Assembly: GCF_003385115.1 (NCBI RefSeq)
Contig: NZ_QUNI01000010.1
Location: forward strand, 123,441 to 187,440
Source of the DNA: Flavobacterium aquicola
GTDB lineage: Bacteria > Bacteroidota > Bacteroidia > Flavobacteriales > Flavobacteriaceae
Length of the DNA: 64,000 nt
Reading direction: 5' to 3'
This document shows positions 24,840-34,033 of this stretch, in pieces; positions within the stretch are counted from its first letter, which is position 1; each line of letters begins with the position of its first letter. The notes beneath the pieces are model-generated. The model made no database searches and was not told where the DNA came from. It saw only the letters and a program-made list of their open reading frames with translations. Made by a program: the position numbers and the translations under genes.

Positions 24840-25985
24840 ATGATTACACTAGCAAAACGTTTAAATGTAGTTGAAGAATATTACTTCTCATCAAAATTGA
24901 GAGAAGTGAGACAATTAGCCTCAGAAGGAAAACCAATTATCAATATGGGAATTGGAAGTCCGGATTTAAAACCATCACAGGCGGTTATTGACGCTGTTGT
25001 AAATGCAATGCAGGACGAAAATGCGCATCAGTATCAAAGTTATCAGGGACTGCCGGAACTTAGAAAAGGAATGGCCGATTTTTACCAGAATAATTATGGA
25101 GTTGCCTTAGATCCAGCTGTTGAGATTTTGCCATTGATTGGTTCCAAAGAAGGAATAATGCATATTTCTATGGCTTTTCTAAACGAAGGAGACCATGTTT
25201 TGATTCCAAATCCGGGTTATCCTACTTATACTTCGGTGACAAATCTTGTTGGAGCTGTGCCGGTTTATTATGATTTGAAAGAAGCTAATAATTGGGAACC
25301 TGATTTTGACGCTTTAGAGAAATTAGATTTGTCAAAAGTAAAAATCATGTGGCTTGGATATCCTCACATGCCAACAGGTGCTAGAGGCAGTCTGGAATTG
25401 TTTGCAAAACTAGTAGCATTTGCCAAAAAGCACAACATATTATTGATTAATGACAATCCGTACAGTTTTGTTTTGAATGATAAACCAATGAGTTTACTGC
25501 AGGTTGAAGGAGCCAAAGATGTAGCATTAGAGCTGAACTCTTTGAGTAAAACTTTCAATATGGCAGGCTGGAGAGTCGGAATGGTTTTAGGAAGTGCAGC
25601 ATTGATAGATGCCGTTCTAAAAGTAAAAAGCAACATGGACAGCGGTATGTTCTACGGAATTCAAAAAGGAGCTGTTACAGCATTGAATAGTGACAAATCT
25701 TGGTTTGAAGATATGAATAAAATCTATCGCAAACGAAGAGTTCTGACAGAACAATTGGCCGAAAAATTAGGCTGCAAAGTTTATAAAGAAGGTGTTGGAT
25801 TGTTTGTCTGGGCAAAACTGCCGGAAGGAATCGAATCTTCTGAGGATTTTATTGATAAAATATTATATGAGAAATCTATTTTTATCACGCCGGGAACTAT
25901 TTTCGGAAATAATGGAGAAGGATATATTCGATTTGCACTTTGTGTGAAAGAAGAGAAAGTTCAGGAAGCGATAGATAGATTTTAG
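24840..25985 (+). CDS. class I/II aminotransferase, probably aromatic in this operon
   Basis: The 381-residue fold-type I PLP enzyme has GIGSPDLKPSQAVID near residue 36, the helix-capping NPGYPTY near 123, NDNPYSFVLND near 203 and the PLP lysine in ELNSLSKTFNMAGWRVG near 230-246. It resembles the aspartate/LL-diaminopimelate aminotransferase group. Its place between prephenate dehydratase and dehydrogenase suggests that it transaminates phenylpyruvate and hydroxyphenylpyruvate. The upstream 70 bases are a run of CTTAAAGCCTAAAG words and no separate promoter is evident. Confidence 0.88.
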   Translation: MITLAKRLNVVEEYYFSSKLREVRQLASEGKPIINMGIGSPDLKPSQAVIDAVVNAMQDENAHQYQSYQGLPELRKGMADFYQNNYGVALDPAVEILPLIGSKEGIMHISMAFLNEGDHVLIPNPGYPTYTSVTNLVGAVPVYYDLKEANNWEPDFDALEKLDLSKVKIMWLGYPHMPTGARGSLELFAKLVAFAKKHNILLINDNPYSFVLNDKPMSLLQVEGAKDVALELNSLSKTFNMAGWRVGMVLGSAALIDAVLKVKSNMDSGMFYGIQKGAVTALNSDKSWFEDMNKIYRKRRVLTEQLAEKLGCKVYKEGVGLFVWAKLPEGIESSEDFIDKILYEKSIFITPGTIFGNNGEGYIRFALCVKEEKVQEAIDRF

Positions 25986-26016
25986 GATTAGAGTATTAAG
26001 ATTTTTGTCACAGTTT

Positions 26017-26086
26017 GTCATTCCGACGAAGGAGGAATCTCCGCAACGTGAATAACCAACGAAGATTCCTCCTTCGTCGGAATGAC
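26017..26086. repeat. 24-base perfect inverted repeat (GTCATTCCGACGAAGGAGGA type)
   Basis: The arms 26017-26040 and 26063-26086 are exact complements; the left begins GTCATTCCGACGAAGGAG and the right ends CTCCTTCGTCGGAATGAC, with a 22-base loop. It lies within the operon, between the aminotransferase and tyrA genes, yet has no T-run. It looks like a non-autonomous mobile palindrome. Confidence 0.85.
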
Positions 26087-26121
26087 ATAATCAAACTTGA
26101 AAATATAAAGTTGTTGAGAAA

Positions 26122-26208
26122 ACAGGAACCCTAGCCCTGATAGCAGCGGCATCCTTTTATGGTGGGGTTCACCATAAAAGATACAGCGGATAGCAGGAAA
26201 TAGCTCCA
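26122..26208. repeat. dispersed GCTATCCG element (copy 4, reverse orientation)
   Basis: It contains AGCCCTGATAGCAGCGGCAT, CCTTTTATGGTGGGG, its complement half CACCATAAAAG and GCGGATAGCAGGAAATAGCT. On the minus strand it matches the element at 62555-62660 in both flanks, with a different central hairpin. Confidence 0.8.
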
Positions 26209-26221
26209 AAAAATTAAAAAA

Positions 26222-27079
26222 ATGAATGTACACGTAATAGGAATAGGATTGATTGGAGGTTCGATGGTGCTGGACATCAAGGGACTGTATCCTGAAGCGG
26301 TTATTCACGGTATTGATACAAACGAGAATCACGTTCAGGAGGCAATTGCTTTGGGAGTGATTGATAAAGAATCCAATTTTGAGGATTTGAAAACTGCTGA
26401 TTTTGTGATTGTTTCGGTGCCTGTAGATGTTGCGATGACAGTTTTGCCAAAAGTACTGGATGCTGCGGGAGAACAAACTATTGTTTTTGATGTAGGTTCG
26501 ACCAAAATGCCGATTTGTGAAGCGGTTGCCAATCATCCGAAAAGAAGAAATTTTGTTGCGGCACATCCAATTGCGGGAACGGAGTTTTCAGGGCCTTCGG
26601 CAGCGATCAAAGGCTTGTTTGAAGGGAAAACGAATATCATCTGCGAAGTAGAGAAAACGACATTCAAACTGCAGGAAAAAGCATTGGAGTTGTTTAAAAG
26701 TATCGGAATGAGAATCCGTTATATGGATCCGAAATCGCATGATAAACATATTGCTTATGTGTCACATTTATCACACATCAGTTCGTTTATGCTCGGGAAA
26801 ACGGTAATCAATAAAGAAAAGGACGAGCAGGATATTTTTGACATGGCAGGTTCCGGTTTTGAAAGCACCGTTCGATTGGCCAAAAGTTCGCCGGCTATGT
26901 GGACACCAATTTTTAAGCAGAATAAAAAGCAGGTAGTCAAGACATTAGAAGAATATATCGCAAATTTGTCTAATTTTAAAGAGCTTTTGGTAAATGATGA
27001 GTACGAAGCGATTTTTGATGAAATGCAGAGTGTAAATAAAATAAGAGAAATATTAAACGGGATGAATGCTAAGAAATAG
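26222..27079 (+). CDS. tyrA: prephenate dehydrogenase
   Basis: The 285-residue protein starts with an NAD(P) Rossmann motif GIGLIGGSM at residues 7-15 and has the TyrA markers FVAAHPIAGTEFSGP near 118 and HISSFMLGKTV with the conserved His near 180. It oxidatively decarboxylates prephenate to 4-hydroxyphenylpyruvate for tyrosine synthesis. It lacks fused chorismate mutase and ACT domains. The mutase is supplied by the next gene. Two inverted repeats separate it from the upstream aminotransferase gene. Confidence 0.94.
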   Translation: MNVHVIGIGLIGGSMVLDIKGLYPEAVIHGIDTNENHVQEAIALGVIDKESNFEDLKTADFVIVSVPVDVAMTVLPKVLDAAGEQTIVFDVGSTKMPICEAVANHPKRRNFVAAHPIAGTEFSGPSAAIKGLFEGKTNIICEVEKTTFKLQEKALELFKSIGMRIRYMDPKSHDKHIAYVSHLSHISSFMLGKTVINKEKDEQDIFDMAGSGFESTVRLAKSSPAMWTPIFKQNKKQVVKTLEEYIANLSNFKELLVNDEYEAIFDEMQSVNKIREILNGMNAKK

Positions 27080-27153
27080 CACCGCATTACGGAGGGAATA
27101 AAAGATAAAAAAGAAAAACTAATAATTAAATTAAAAGAATAAAACTAGAAAAG

Positions 27154-28233
27154 ATGGAAAACAAGAAAGAAATGAGAGATTGGTTGAACGAATTCAAATT
27201 GTCTCATCCATTCGTAATTGCAGGACCTTGTAGTGCTGAAACTGAAGAGCAGGTTTTGAAAATTGCTCATGAATTGAAAAACTCAGATGTTAGTGTTTTT
27301 AGAGCTGGTATCTGGAAACCAAGAACTCGTCCAGGAGGATTTGAAGGTGTTGGAGAAATTGGATTGAAATGGCTTAAAAAAGCTAAAGCTGAAACAGGTT
27401 TACTTATGGGAACTGAGGTTGCTACTGCAGCTCACTGTAAATTAGCTTTAGAAAATGATATTGATGTTTTATGGGTTGGTGCTCGTACAACTGCAAATCC
27501 ATTTGCGGTTCAGGAGATTGCTGATACATTGGCAGGAACTGATAAAATTGTATTGATTAAAAACCCTGTAAATCCAGATATGGCTTTATGGTTAGGTGGT
27601 GTTGAGCGTTTATATGCTGCTGGAATCAAAAAATTAGGAGTTATCCACAGAGGTTTTTCTACTTACGAAAAAACAAAATACAGAAACATTCCAGAATGGC
27701 AGATTGCTATCGAATTGCAAAATAAATTCCCTGATTTACCATTAATCATCGATCCATCACACATCACAGGAAACCGTGAGATGATCCTTGAAGTAACGCA
27801 GGAAGCTTTGGATTTGAATTATGATGGTATGATTATCGAAACGCATAATGATCCAGATAATGCTTGGTCGGATGCTGCGCAGCAAGTAACTCCAGATGCT
27901 TTGAAACAAATTTTCAAAGATTTGAAAGTGAGAAAAGTGAGCGGTGACAATGATTTTAATCAGCAAATGACAAAATTGAGAGCTAATATCGACGTTTTAG
28001 ATGCTAATTTGTTAGACTTATTAGGAAAAAGAATGAAAGTTGCTGACGAAATTGGTCAAGTGAAAAAAGACAATAACGTAGCGATTCTTCAAAACAACCG
28101 CTGGAACGAAATCCAGGAAAAAATGATTGCTGAAGGTGCTAAAAAAGGATTGACTGAAGAATTTATCGTAAGATTATTCAAAGATATTCACCAAGAAAGT
28201 ATTGGTCACCAAGAAAAAGTATTGAATTCATAA
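27154..28233 (+). CDS. bifunctional DAHP synthase / chorismate mutase
   Basis: Of 359 residues, about 1-255 form the class Iβ DAHP synthase barrel (AGPCSAETEEQ near 19, FRAGIWKPRTRPGGFEG near 49, WVGARTTANPFAVQ near 108, IDPSHITGNR near 200). Residues about 265-350 form a helical AroQ chorismate mutase domain (LRANIDVLDANLLDLLGKRMKVADEIG). The fusion starts the shikimate pathway and performs the chorismate-to-prephenate step, which may permit feedback through the mutase domain. It ends the Phe/Tyr operon, and a strong terminator follows. Confidence 0.95.
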   Translation: MENKKEMRDWLNEFKLSHPFVIAGPCSAETEEQVLKIAHELKNSDVSVFRAGIWKPRTRPGGFEGVGEIGLKWLKKAKAETGLLMGTEVATAAHCKLALENDIDVLWVGARTTANPFAVQEIADTLAGTDKIVLIKNPVNPDMALWLGGVERLYAAGIKKLGVIHRGFSTYEKTKYRNIPEWQIAIELQNKFPDLPLIIDPSHITGNREMILEVTQEALDLNYDGMIIETHNDPDNAWSDAAQQVTPDALKQIFKDLKVRKVSGDNDFNQQMTKLRANIDVLDANLLDLLGKRMKVADEIGQVKKDNNVAILQNNRWNEIQEKMIAEGAKKGLTEEFIVRLFKDIHQESIGHQEKVLNS

Positions 28234-28272
28234 TCGGTATTTTTAGAAAAGAACAATAGTTAATTTTGAATT

Positions 28273-28310
28273 ACTCCCAATTGGTAACCTACTAATTGGG
28301 AGTTTTTTTT
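28273..28310 (+). terminator. Rho-independent terminator at the end of the Phe/Tyr operon
   Basis: ACTCCCAATT and AATTGGGAGT pair perfectly around an 11-base loop, followed by eight or nine T. Confidence 0.92.
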
Positions 28311-28437
28311 ATGAGAAGGTTAAAAACTTTAAACTTTTAAACTTTAAACATAAAACAAAGAATTACCTTTGCAAAAGAATTGGTTTATGCTGAATGAGTT
28401 ATCATAAATCAAATTTCTACTATCGTAAATATAAAAA

Positions 28438-29415
28438 ATGACAGGACTCGTTTACAAATCTACAGGAAGCTGGTACACCGTAAAATCTGAAGCAGGTGAT
28501 TTTATAGAATGCCGTATGAAAGGGAAATTCCGCATAAAAGGAATTAAAAGTACCAATCCAATAGCTGTGGGCGATATTGTTGATTATGAACTTGAAGAAA
28601 CATCTGATGCTGTTACAGGAACGATTCATCACATTCACGAAAGAAAAAATTACATCGTTCGTAAAGCAGTGAATTTATCGCATCAAATGCACATTATTGC
28701 TTCCAATATTGACCGCGTATTTTTGTTAGTAACAGTAAACAATCCTCCAACTACTTTTAATTTTATTGATCGTTTTTTGGTAACTGCCGAAGCTTATGGT
28801 ATCGAGGCTATTTTAGTTTTCAATAAAATTGATACTTTGGATGAGGTAACACTTGATGAGCAATTGTACATGCAGCATGTGTATCAGGAAATAGGATACC
28901 AATGTTTGAGAGTTTCGGCTGCAGAGAGGAAGGGAATCGATGCATTGAAGGAATTAATGAAAGGAAAAGTTAGCATGTTTTCGGGACATTCAGGTGTGGG
29001 GAAATCTACTTTGGTGAATGCAATGGAACCGTCTCTGCATTTAAAGACCAAAACAATTTCCGAAGCCAGCAAACAGGGACAGCATACAACGACTTTTGCC
29101 GAGATGTATGATTTGTCTTTTGGAGCGAGAATTATAGATACTCCTGGAATCAAAGGTTTTGGTATGGTCGATATGGATCCGTCAGAAATCAGCGGTTATT
29201 TTCCAGAGTTTTTTAGGCTCAAAGACCAATGTAAATTTAATAACTGCCTTCACAAAGAAGAACCGCACTGCGCCATAAAAGCAGCTCTGGATAATGACGA
29301 AATCGCTTGGTCGCGTTACAACAGCTATCTTAAAATCCTTGAAGGTGATGATGAACATTACCGTACTGATACTTATGACGAAGACCGAAAAGCAAGTGAT
29401 AAAACCAGGGAGTAA
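28438..29415 (+). CDS. rsgA: ribosome small-subunit-dependent GTPase A
   Basis: The 325-residue circularly permuted GTPase has an OB fold at the N-terminus, the G4 motif FNKIDTL near 120, then Walker A GHSGVGKST near 182, DTPGIKGFG near 237 and the C-terminal zinc cluster built by C-x(4)-C...H-x-C (CKFNNC and PHC). It helps late 30S subunit maturation. A possible -7 element, TACCTTTG, lies at 28364-28371. The next gene, dtd, follows after about 110 bases. Confidence 0.95.
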   Translation: MTGLVYKSTGSWYTVKSEAGDFIECRMKGKFRIKGIKSTNPIAVGDIVDYELEETSDAVTGTIHHIHERKNYIVRKAVNLSHQMHIIASNIDRVFLLVTVNNPPTTFNFIDRFLVTAEAYGIEAILVFNKIDTLDEVTLDEQLYMQHVYQEIGYQCLRVSAAERKGIDALKELMKGKVSMFSGHSGVGKSTLVNAMEPSLHLKTKTISEASKQGQHTTTFAEMYDLSFGARIIDTPGIKGFGMVDMDPSEISGYFPEFFRLKDQCKFNNCLHKEEPHCAIKAALDNDEIAWSRYNSYLKILEGDDEHYRTDTYDEDRKASDKTRE

Positions 29416-29524
29416 TTGTTGATGGTTAATTGTTTATTGTTGACGATTGATTGTGATTATTCGCATAAAAATATGATAATCGTAGAGATGCACTGCAGTG
29501 CATCTTTTTGTTATAGTTGAAATT

Positions 29525-29977
29525 ATGAAGACAGTTATTCAAAGAGTTTCCTCAGCCTCTGTGACTGTAGAAGGAAATAAAATCGCCGATATTCAAAAAG
29601 GACTGCTCGTTCTGGTAGGAATTGAAGATGCCGATGCACAGGAAGATACCAATTGGCTCTGCCAAAAAATAACCAATCTCCGTATTTTTGGTGATGAAAA
29701 TGATGTCATGAACCTTTCGGTAAAAGATATAAAAGGGGATATAATTGTGGTTTCACAATTTACGCTTCATGCTTCGACCAAAAAAGGAAACCGCCCATCG
29801 TACTTAAAAGCATCAAAACCAGAAATTGCCATTCCGATGTATGAGAATTTTGTTGTTCAAATGGAAAAGGAACTGGGCAAAAAAGTACAAACCGGTATTT
29901 TTGGTGCCGATATGAAAGTAGCATTACTCAATGACGGTCCCGTTACCATTGTAATTGACAGTAAAAATAAAGAATAG
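29525..29977 (+). CDS. dtd: D-aminoacyl-tRNA deacylase
   Basis: The 150-residue protein is of standard DTD length with MKTVIQRVSSASVTVEG at the start, the SQFTLHA motif near residue 78 and the active-site NDGPVT loop near 138. It clears D-amino acids wrongly attached to tRNA. The ATG at 29525 is preferred over an in-frame TTG at 29498 because it produces the canonical start. Confidence 0.95.
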   Translation: MKTVIQRVSSASVTVEGNKIADIQKGLLVLVGIEDADAQEDTNWLCQKITNLRIFGDENDVMNLSVKDIKGDIIVVSQFTLHASTKKGNRPSYLKASKPEIAIPMYENFVVQMEKELGKKVQTGIFGADMKVALLNDGPVTIVIDSKNKE

Positions 29978-29988
29978 CAGATAATTAT

Positions 29989-30945
29989 TTATTCTTTTTT
30001 TAGATTACTGATTATTTTATTAGCAATTAACCAACTTTTGCAGGCAGCTGGCCAATCAGTATTTGTTCCTTGTACGCCTAATCCAAAACCGTGGCCTCCA
30101 TTTTGATACAAATGCATTTCGGACGCAACTTTATTTTTTTTCAAAGCCAAATAATAATTTATGCTGTTTTCTACAGGAACTGCCTGATCATCGGTGGCGT
30201 GGATTAAAAAAGCAGGAGGTGTGTTTTCGTTCACTCTCTTTTCATTCGAATATTTTGCAATTAAATCGGCAGAAGCATTTTTCCCTAAAAGATTCTCTTT
30301 GGAACCATTATGGGTGATTCCATCTTCCATGGAGATTACAGGATAGATAAGCAGGGAAAAATCTGGACGTGCACTAACATCATCTTTGCTGTCATATACT
30401 TTATCTAAATAATGAGTTGACGCAGTTGATGCCAAATGACCTCCTGCCGAAAATCCCATGATTCCAATTTTATTACTGTCTAAATTCCATTTGGAGGCAT
30501 TTCGGCGTAATGTTCTAATTGCTTCCTGCGCATCTTGGAGCGGACCAACGGTTTTGTCTGTCATTATATCATCCGAAGGCAGACGGTATTTGAGTACAAA
30601 AGCCGAAATCCCTATTGAATTAAACCATTTTGCAATATTGATTCCTTCTTTGTCAATAGCCAAAACACCGTAGCCGCCACCAGGGCAAATTACAACTGCA
30701 GCATTTTTGTCTGAAGTATTTGGGACCAAAAAAGGCATCAGAGTTGGTTTTATGACTTTCAGAATTCCTGTACGGTTCCCTTGACTGTCCAGTCTGGGTT
30801 CTTCTTTATAAGAATCGTTTTTAATAGATCCCGGAATCTGAGTCCACAATAGGAATGCTACACTTTCCTGAGAAAAACAATTGATGGACAAGCCTAAAAA
30901 AAGGATTGTTCCAAAAAGCGGTGTCTTGATAATTCTATTCATCAT
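29989..30945 (-). CDS. secreted alpha/beta hydrolase, acetyl-xylan-esterase-like
   Basis: The 318-residue protein has a signal peptide ending near NCFSQ, the oxyanion motif CPGGGYGVLA near 87, the nucleophile Ser in GFSAGGHLAS near 168, Asp in HATDDQAVP near 255 and His in NGGHGFGLG near 287. It is the same esterase family as 11854-12711, with which it shares the layout CPGGG...GFSAGG...GGH. It is probably a carbohydrate deacetylase. It lies beside a small polysaccharide-degrading cluster (31407 onward) but is transcribed away from it. Confidence 0.87.
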   Translation of the reverse strand: MMNRIIKTPLFGTILFLGLSINCFSQESVAFLLWTQIPGSIKNDSYKEEPRLDSQGNRTGILKVIKPTLMPFLVPNTSDKNAAVVICPGGGYGVLAIDKEGINIAKWFNSIGISAFVLKYRLPSDDIMTDKTVGPLQDAQEAIRTLRRNASKWNLDSNKIGIMGFSAGGHLASTASTHYLDKVYDSKDDVSARPDFSLLIYPVISMEDGITHNGSKENLLGKNASADLIAKYSNEKRVNENTPPAFLIHATDDQAVPVENSINYYLALKKNKVASEMHLYQNGGHGFGLGVQGTNTDWPAACKSWLIANKIISNLKKE

Positions 30946-31088
30946 TCTTTTTATATACTCCTAAAGTAGTAAAATAATGTTTCTATTGTTTAGATCTTAA
31001 GCAGTTTTATTTTAAGGATAGCTGATGGATTTAATAAATGTTGTATTTACAATTATTAGCCTTCAAATAATTAAATTAGCGCTATATT

Positions 31089-31120
31089 TACTATAAATGG
31101 GAGGTAATCTCCCTATTTAT
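31089..31120. other. hairpin in the 461-base gap before the BNR-4 gene
   Basis: ATAAATGGGAG and CTCCCTATTTAT can pair across GTAAT with one bulge. It is centred in the intergenic gap 30946-31406, between divergent genes. It could be a regulatory operator or transcript hairpin. No clear TAnnTTTG promoter was found in this gap. Confidence 0.4.
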
Positions 31121-31158
31121 AGCAGTAGTGCTACTCAAAACAGATAGTATTGCTCCCT

Positions 31159-31328
31159 AAAAGAGGGGTATTAGGGGGTGTTTTTAGGAGCTGTCTTATC
31201 TTTTTAGGGAGGTCTAGGGGGTATAAAAGGGAGTATTAGGGGGTTTTTTCAGGGGCTGTCTTACCTTTTTGGGTAGGTGTAGGGGGTATAATGGTAATAC
31301 TTGGGGGTATAATAGGTAGGTCTGTTAC
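31159..31328 (+). repeat. G-rich tandem repeat, about 66-base unit
   Basis: Two long units (about 31159-31224 and 31225-31289) share GTATTAGGGGGT, GGGCTGTCTTA(T/C)CTTTTT and TAGGGGGTAT, with a partial third unit to 31328. Runs of five or six G recur on the plus strand, which is exceptional in this AT-rich genome. It lies upstream of the BNR-4 gene. Confidence 0.75.
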
Positions 31329-31406
31329 TATTTTACAGGTGTACAGCTTCTGTTTGGCTGTCTGTGTCTGCTCATTAATCATCGTTTTATCAAAAAATAA
31401 ATTTAC

Positions 31407-32738
31407 ATGTTTGATTATTTAATAAAGAAGCTTAGTAGGAAAGGGATCGTTTCTCAAAGTTATGTAGGGCTGATGGTTTTATTTTCAGTTTATTCGACGG
31501 CACAGCTGCGGACGAATGAAAGTGAGATTGGTTTAGGCTGGAGCAGCAATTCTGTCAATACAGTTATTTTTAGGAACAGTGCTTTGACCACAGTTAGAAA
31601 TTGGCAGTATGCCTCATATTATAATCCTGATGGGAAGATGGTTTTGGCAAAGCGAAAACTGGATTCCAATGATTGGCAAAAAGTAATTACTCCTTACAGC
31701 GGTAATGTAAAGGACGCACACAATAGTATCAGTATCGCCATAGATAGTGATGGATACCTGCATGTAAGCTGGGATCAGCATGATACCCGGCTGCGTTATG
31801 CTAAAAGTAAAAAGCCTTTTAGTTTAGAATTAGGAGAGGAACAATCGATGACCGGTAATGACGAAACAAAAGTGACTTACCCTGAATTCCATAATCTGCC
31901 TAATGGGAAATTGCTGTTTTGTTATCGATCGGGTGCTTCAGGAAGAGGAAATATGATTATGAAATTGTATAATGTGAAGACTCAAAAATGGACTTCTCTG
32001 CAGCATAATCTGATTGACGGCGAAAACCAGCGAAGTGCCTATTGGCAAATCTGTGTAGATAAAAAAGGAATTTATATGTCATGGGTTTGGCGGGAGAGCT
32101 GGGATGTATCGACTAATAATGATATTTGCTATGCTTTTTCGGCAGACGGCGGACAAACGTGGCAAAAATCAACAGGAGAGAAATACCGTCTGCCGATAAC
32201 CAAATCTACTGCCGAAATTGCCTGGAAAGTTCCTCAAAAGAGCAGTTTAATCAATCAAACGGCTATGACTGTCGATACGGAAGGAAATCCGTATATTGCA
32301 AGTTATTGGGATGACAGCGACGTGCCACAATATAAGGTGGTGTATCTGGGGAAGGGAAAATGGAATAAAATTGATACTGATTTTCATAACAAACCATTTA
32401 ATTTAGGTGGCGGAGGAACAAAAAAAATTCCGATTTCCCGCCCTGAAATTCTGGTAAGCAGATCAATGCTCTATCTGCTTTTTAGAGATGAGGAAAGAGC
32501 TGACAAGATTACTTTGGCTAGTGCCAATTTGGATAAAAAACAATGGAAACTTGCTGATATTACAGATTATTCGGTAGGCCAATGGGAACCTAACTTGGAT
32601 AAACAATTGTGGAAAGATAAAGGAGAACTGCATATATTTTCTCAAAATGTAAGTCAGGCAGATGGGGAAGGATTAGCAGAGGCAGAACCTCAAGCTGTGC
32701 GAGTTATTGAATTAAAAAAATTACCTAAAATTAAATAA
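31407..32738 (+). CDS. BNR-4 repeat beta-propeller protein, possible polysaccharide lyase
   Basis: The 443-residue protein is of the BNR-4 type: repeated SxDGxxWxK-like strands such as FSADGGQTWQKS and repeated blades with D-x-G and W residues. A hydrophobic stretch near residues 18-33 likely acts as a secretion signal, though 17 residues precede it. Related seven-blade propellers include ulvan lyases (PL24/PL25) and rhamnosidases (GH145). The next gene, four bases away, encodes a GH88 hydrolase that removes the unsaturated uronic acid left by lyases. This supports a lyase role, which remains inference. Confidence 0.78.
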   Translation: MFDYLIKKLSRKGIVSQSYVGLMVLFSVYSTAQLRTNESEIGLGWSSNSVNTVIFRNSALTTVRNWQYASYYNPDGKMVLAKRKLDSNDWQKVITPYSGNVKDAHNSISIAIDSDGYLHVSWDQHDTRLRYAKSKKPFSLELGEEQSMTGNDETKVTYPEFHNLPNGKLLFCYRSGASGRGNMIMKLYNVKTQKWTSLQHNLIDGENQRSAYWQICVDKKGIYMSWVWRESWDVSTNNDICYAFSADGGQTWQKSTGEKYRLPITKSTAEIAWKVPQKSSLINQTAMTVDTEGNPYIASYWDDSDVPQYKVVYLGKGKWNKIDTDFHNKPFNLGGGGTKKIPISRPEILVSRSMLYLLFRDEERADKITLASANLDKKQWKLADITDYSVGQWEPNLDKQLWKDKGELHIFSQNVSQADGEGLAEAEPQAVRVIELKKLPKIK

Positions 32739-32742
32739 CCTT

Positions 32743-33957
32743 ATGAAAAAGTATTATTTGTTATTATTGGCCGCTGTGTTTTTTGTCGCAGCAGGTTTTC
32801 GAAAACAAAATTTAGAAGAAAAAATAAATGCCGCTTTGCAAACGGCAGTACAGCAATATGCTTATTTGAGCAAACAAGTTAGTGTTGGGAAATATCCTAA
32901 AACTTATTTTGCAGATAAAAACGAATTGGAAACATCTGATTCTGGCTGGTGGTGCAGCGGTTTTTATCCTGGAACTCTGCTGTATCTGGACGAAGCGAAA
33001 GGATCTCCCGAATTAAAAAAAGAAGCGTTTAAAGTATTAGAAGACTTGAAAAAAGAACAATTCAATACTACTACGCACGATTTAGGTTTTATGATGTTCT
33101 GCAGTTTTGGAAACGCACAGCGATTAAATCCGAGTAAAGAATACGAAACGATTTTAATGAACAGTGCCAAATCATTGGCAAGCCGTTTTAATCCGATAAC
33201 AGGCTGTATCAAATCATGGGATCCTGCACCTTGGAATCACGCTGCCAAAGATGAATCTCCTGTAATTATTGATAATATGATGAACTTGGAGCTTTTATTC
33301 TGGGCGACAAAGCACAGCGGAGACAGTACGTATTATAAAATTGCCGTTCAGCATGCCGATAAAACGATGGTAAATCATTTCAGAAAAGATTATAGTTCCT
33401 ATCATGAGGTAGTTTACAATAATGAAACGGGTAAAGTAACGAAACAAATCACTAATCAAGGAGCTGCCGATGATTCATCTTGGGCGAGAGGCCAAGCCTG
33501 GGGATTGTACGGGTATGTTGTAATGTACCGAGAAACAAAGGATGTCAAGTATTTAAATCATGCCAAACATATTGCTGACTATATTTTAAATCACCCAAAT
33601 TTACCTGCTGACAAAATTCCGTATTGGGATTTTAATGCACCTAATATTCCTAATGCACTGCGTGATTCTTCTGCTGCTTCATTGATTGCTTCTGCTTTAT
33701 TGGAGTTAGGCGGCTACGCAGATAAAAAAGAAGGAATCCGTTATTATGATACTGCCAAAACGATTTTGTCAAATCTGCTGACACCAGAATATATTGCAGC
33801 TGTGGGTACAAATGGCGGTTTTTTGCTAAAACACGGAGTAGGGAATATGCCTAATAAAACTGAAATAGATACGCCGCTTTCATACGGTGATTATTATTTG
33901 GTAGAGGCTATGATGCGCTATAAAACGCTGGCAAAAACAAATCCGAATTTTAAATAA
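32743..33957 (+). CDS. glycoside hydrolase family 88, unsaturated glucuronyl hydrolase
   Basis: The 404-residue protein has a signal peptide, then the (alpha/alpha)6-barrel of GH88: WWCSGFYPGTLLYLDEA near 67, NMMNLELLFWA near 178 and DDSSWARGQAWGLYGYVVMYRET near 245. It hydrates the 4,5-double bond of unsaturated uronic acids at the ends of oligosaccharides. It begins four bases after the BNR-4 gene, so the two are co-transcribed. A mannonate-type SDR dehydrogenase downstream could process the resulting uronates. Confidence 0.92.
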   Translation: MKKYYLLLLAAVFFVAAGFRKQNLEEKINAALQTAVQQYAYLSKQVSVGKYPKTYFADKNELETSDSGWWCSGFYPGTLLYLDEAKGSPELKKEAFKVLEDLKKEQFNTTTHDLGFMMFCSFGNAQRLNPSKEYETILMNSAKSLASRFNPITGCIKSWDPAPWNHAAKDESPVIIDNMMNLELLFWATKHSGDSTYYKIAVQHADKTMVNHFRKDYSSYHEVVYNNETGKVTKQITNQGAADDSSWARGQAWGLYGYVVMYRETKDVKYLNHAKHIADYILNHPNLPADKIPYWDFNAPNIPNALRDSSAASLIASALLELGGYADKKEGIRYYDTAKTILSNLLTPEYIAAVGTNGGFLLKHGVGNMPNKTEIDTPLSYGDYYLVEAMMRYKTLAKTNPNFK

Positions 33958-34033
33958 AAGTTTTTTTTTAACCATTAAGGAATTAAGCATCATTAAGCTT
34001 AATAGACTTAATTTCTTGATGGTTCATTTTAGT

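Noticed and set aside
33968..34024. ACCATTAAGGAATTAAG...CTTAATTTCTTGATGGT inverted repeat as terminator
   Set aside because: The arms pair loosely and no T-run follows on either strand; probably another word-like intergenic repeat.
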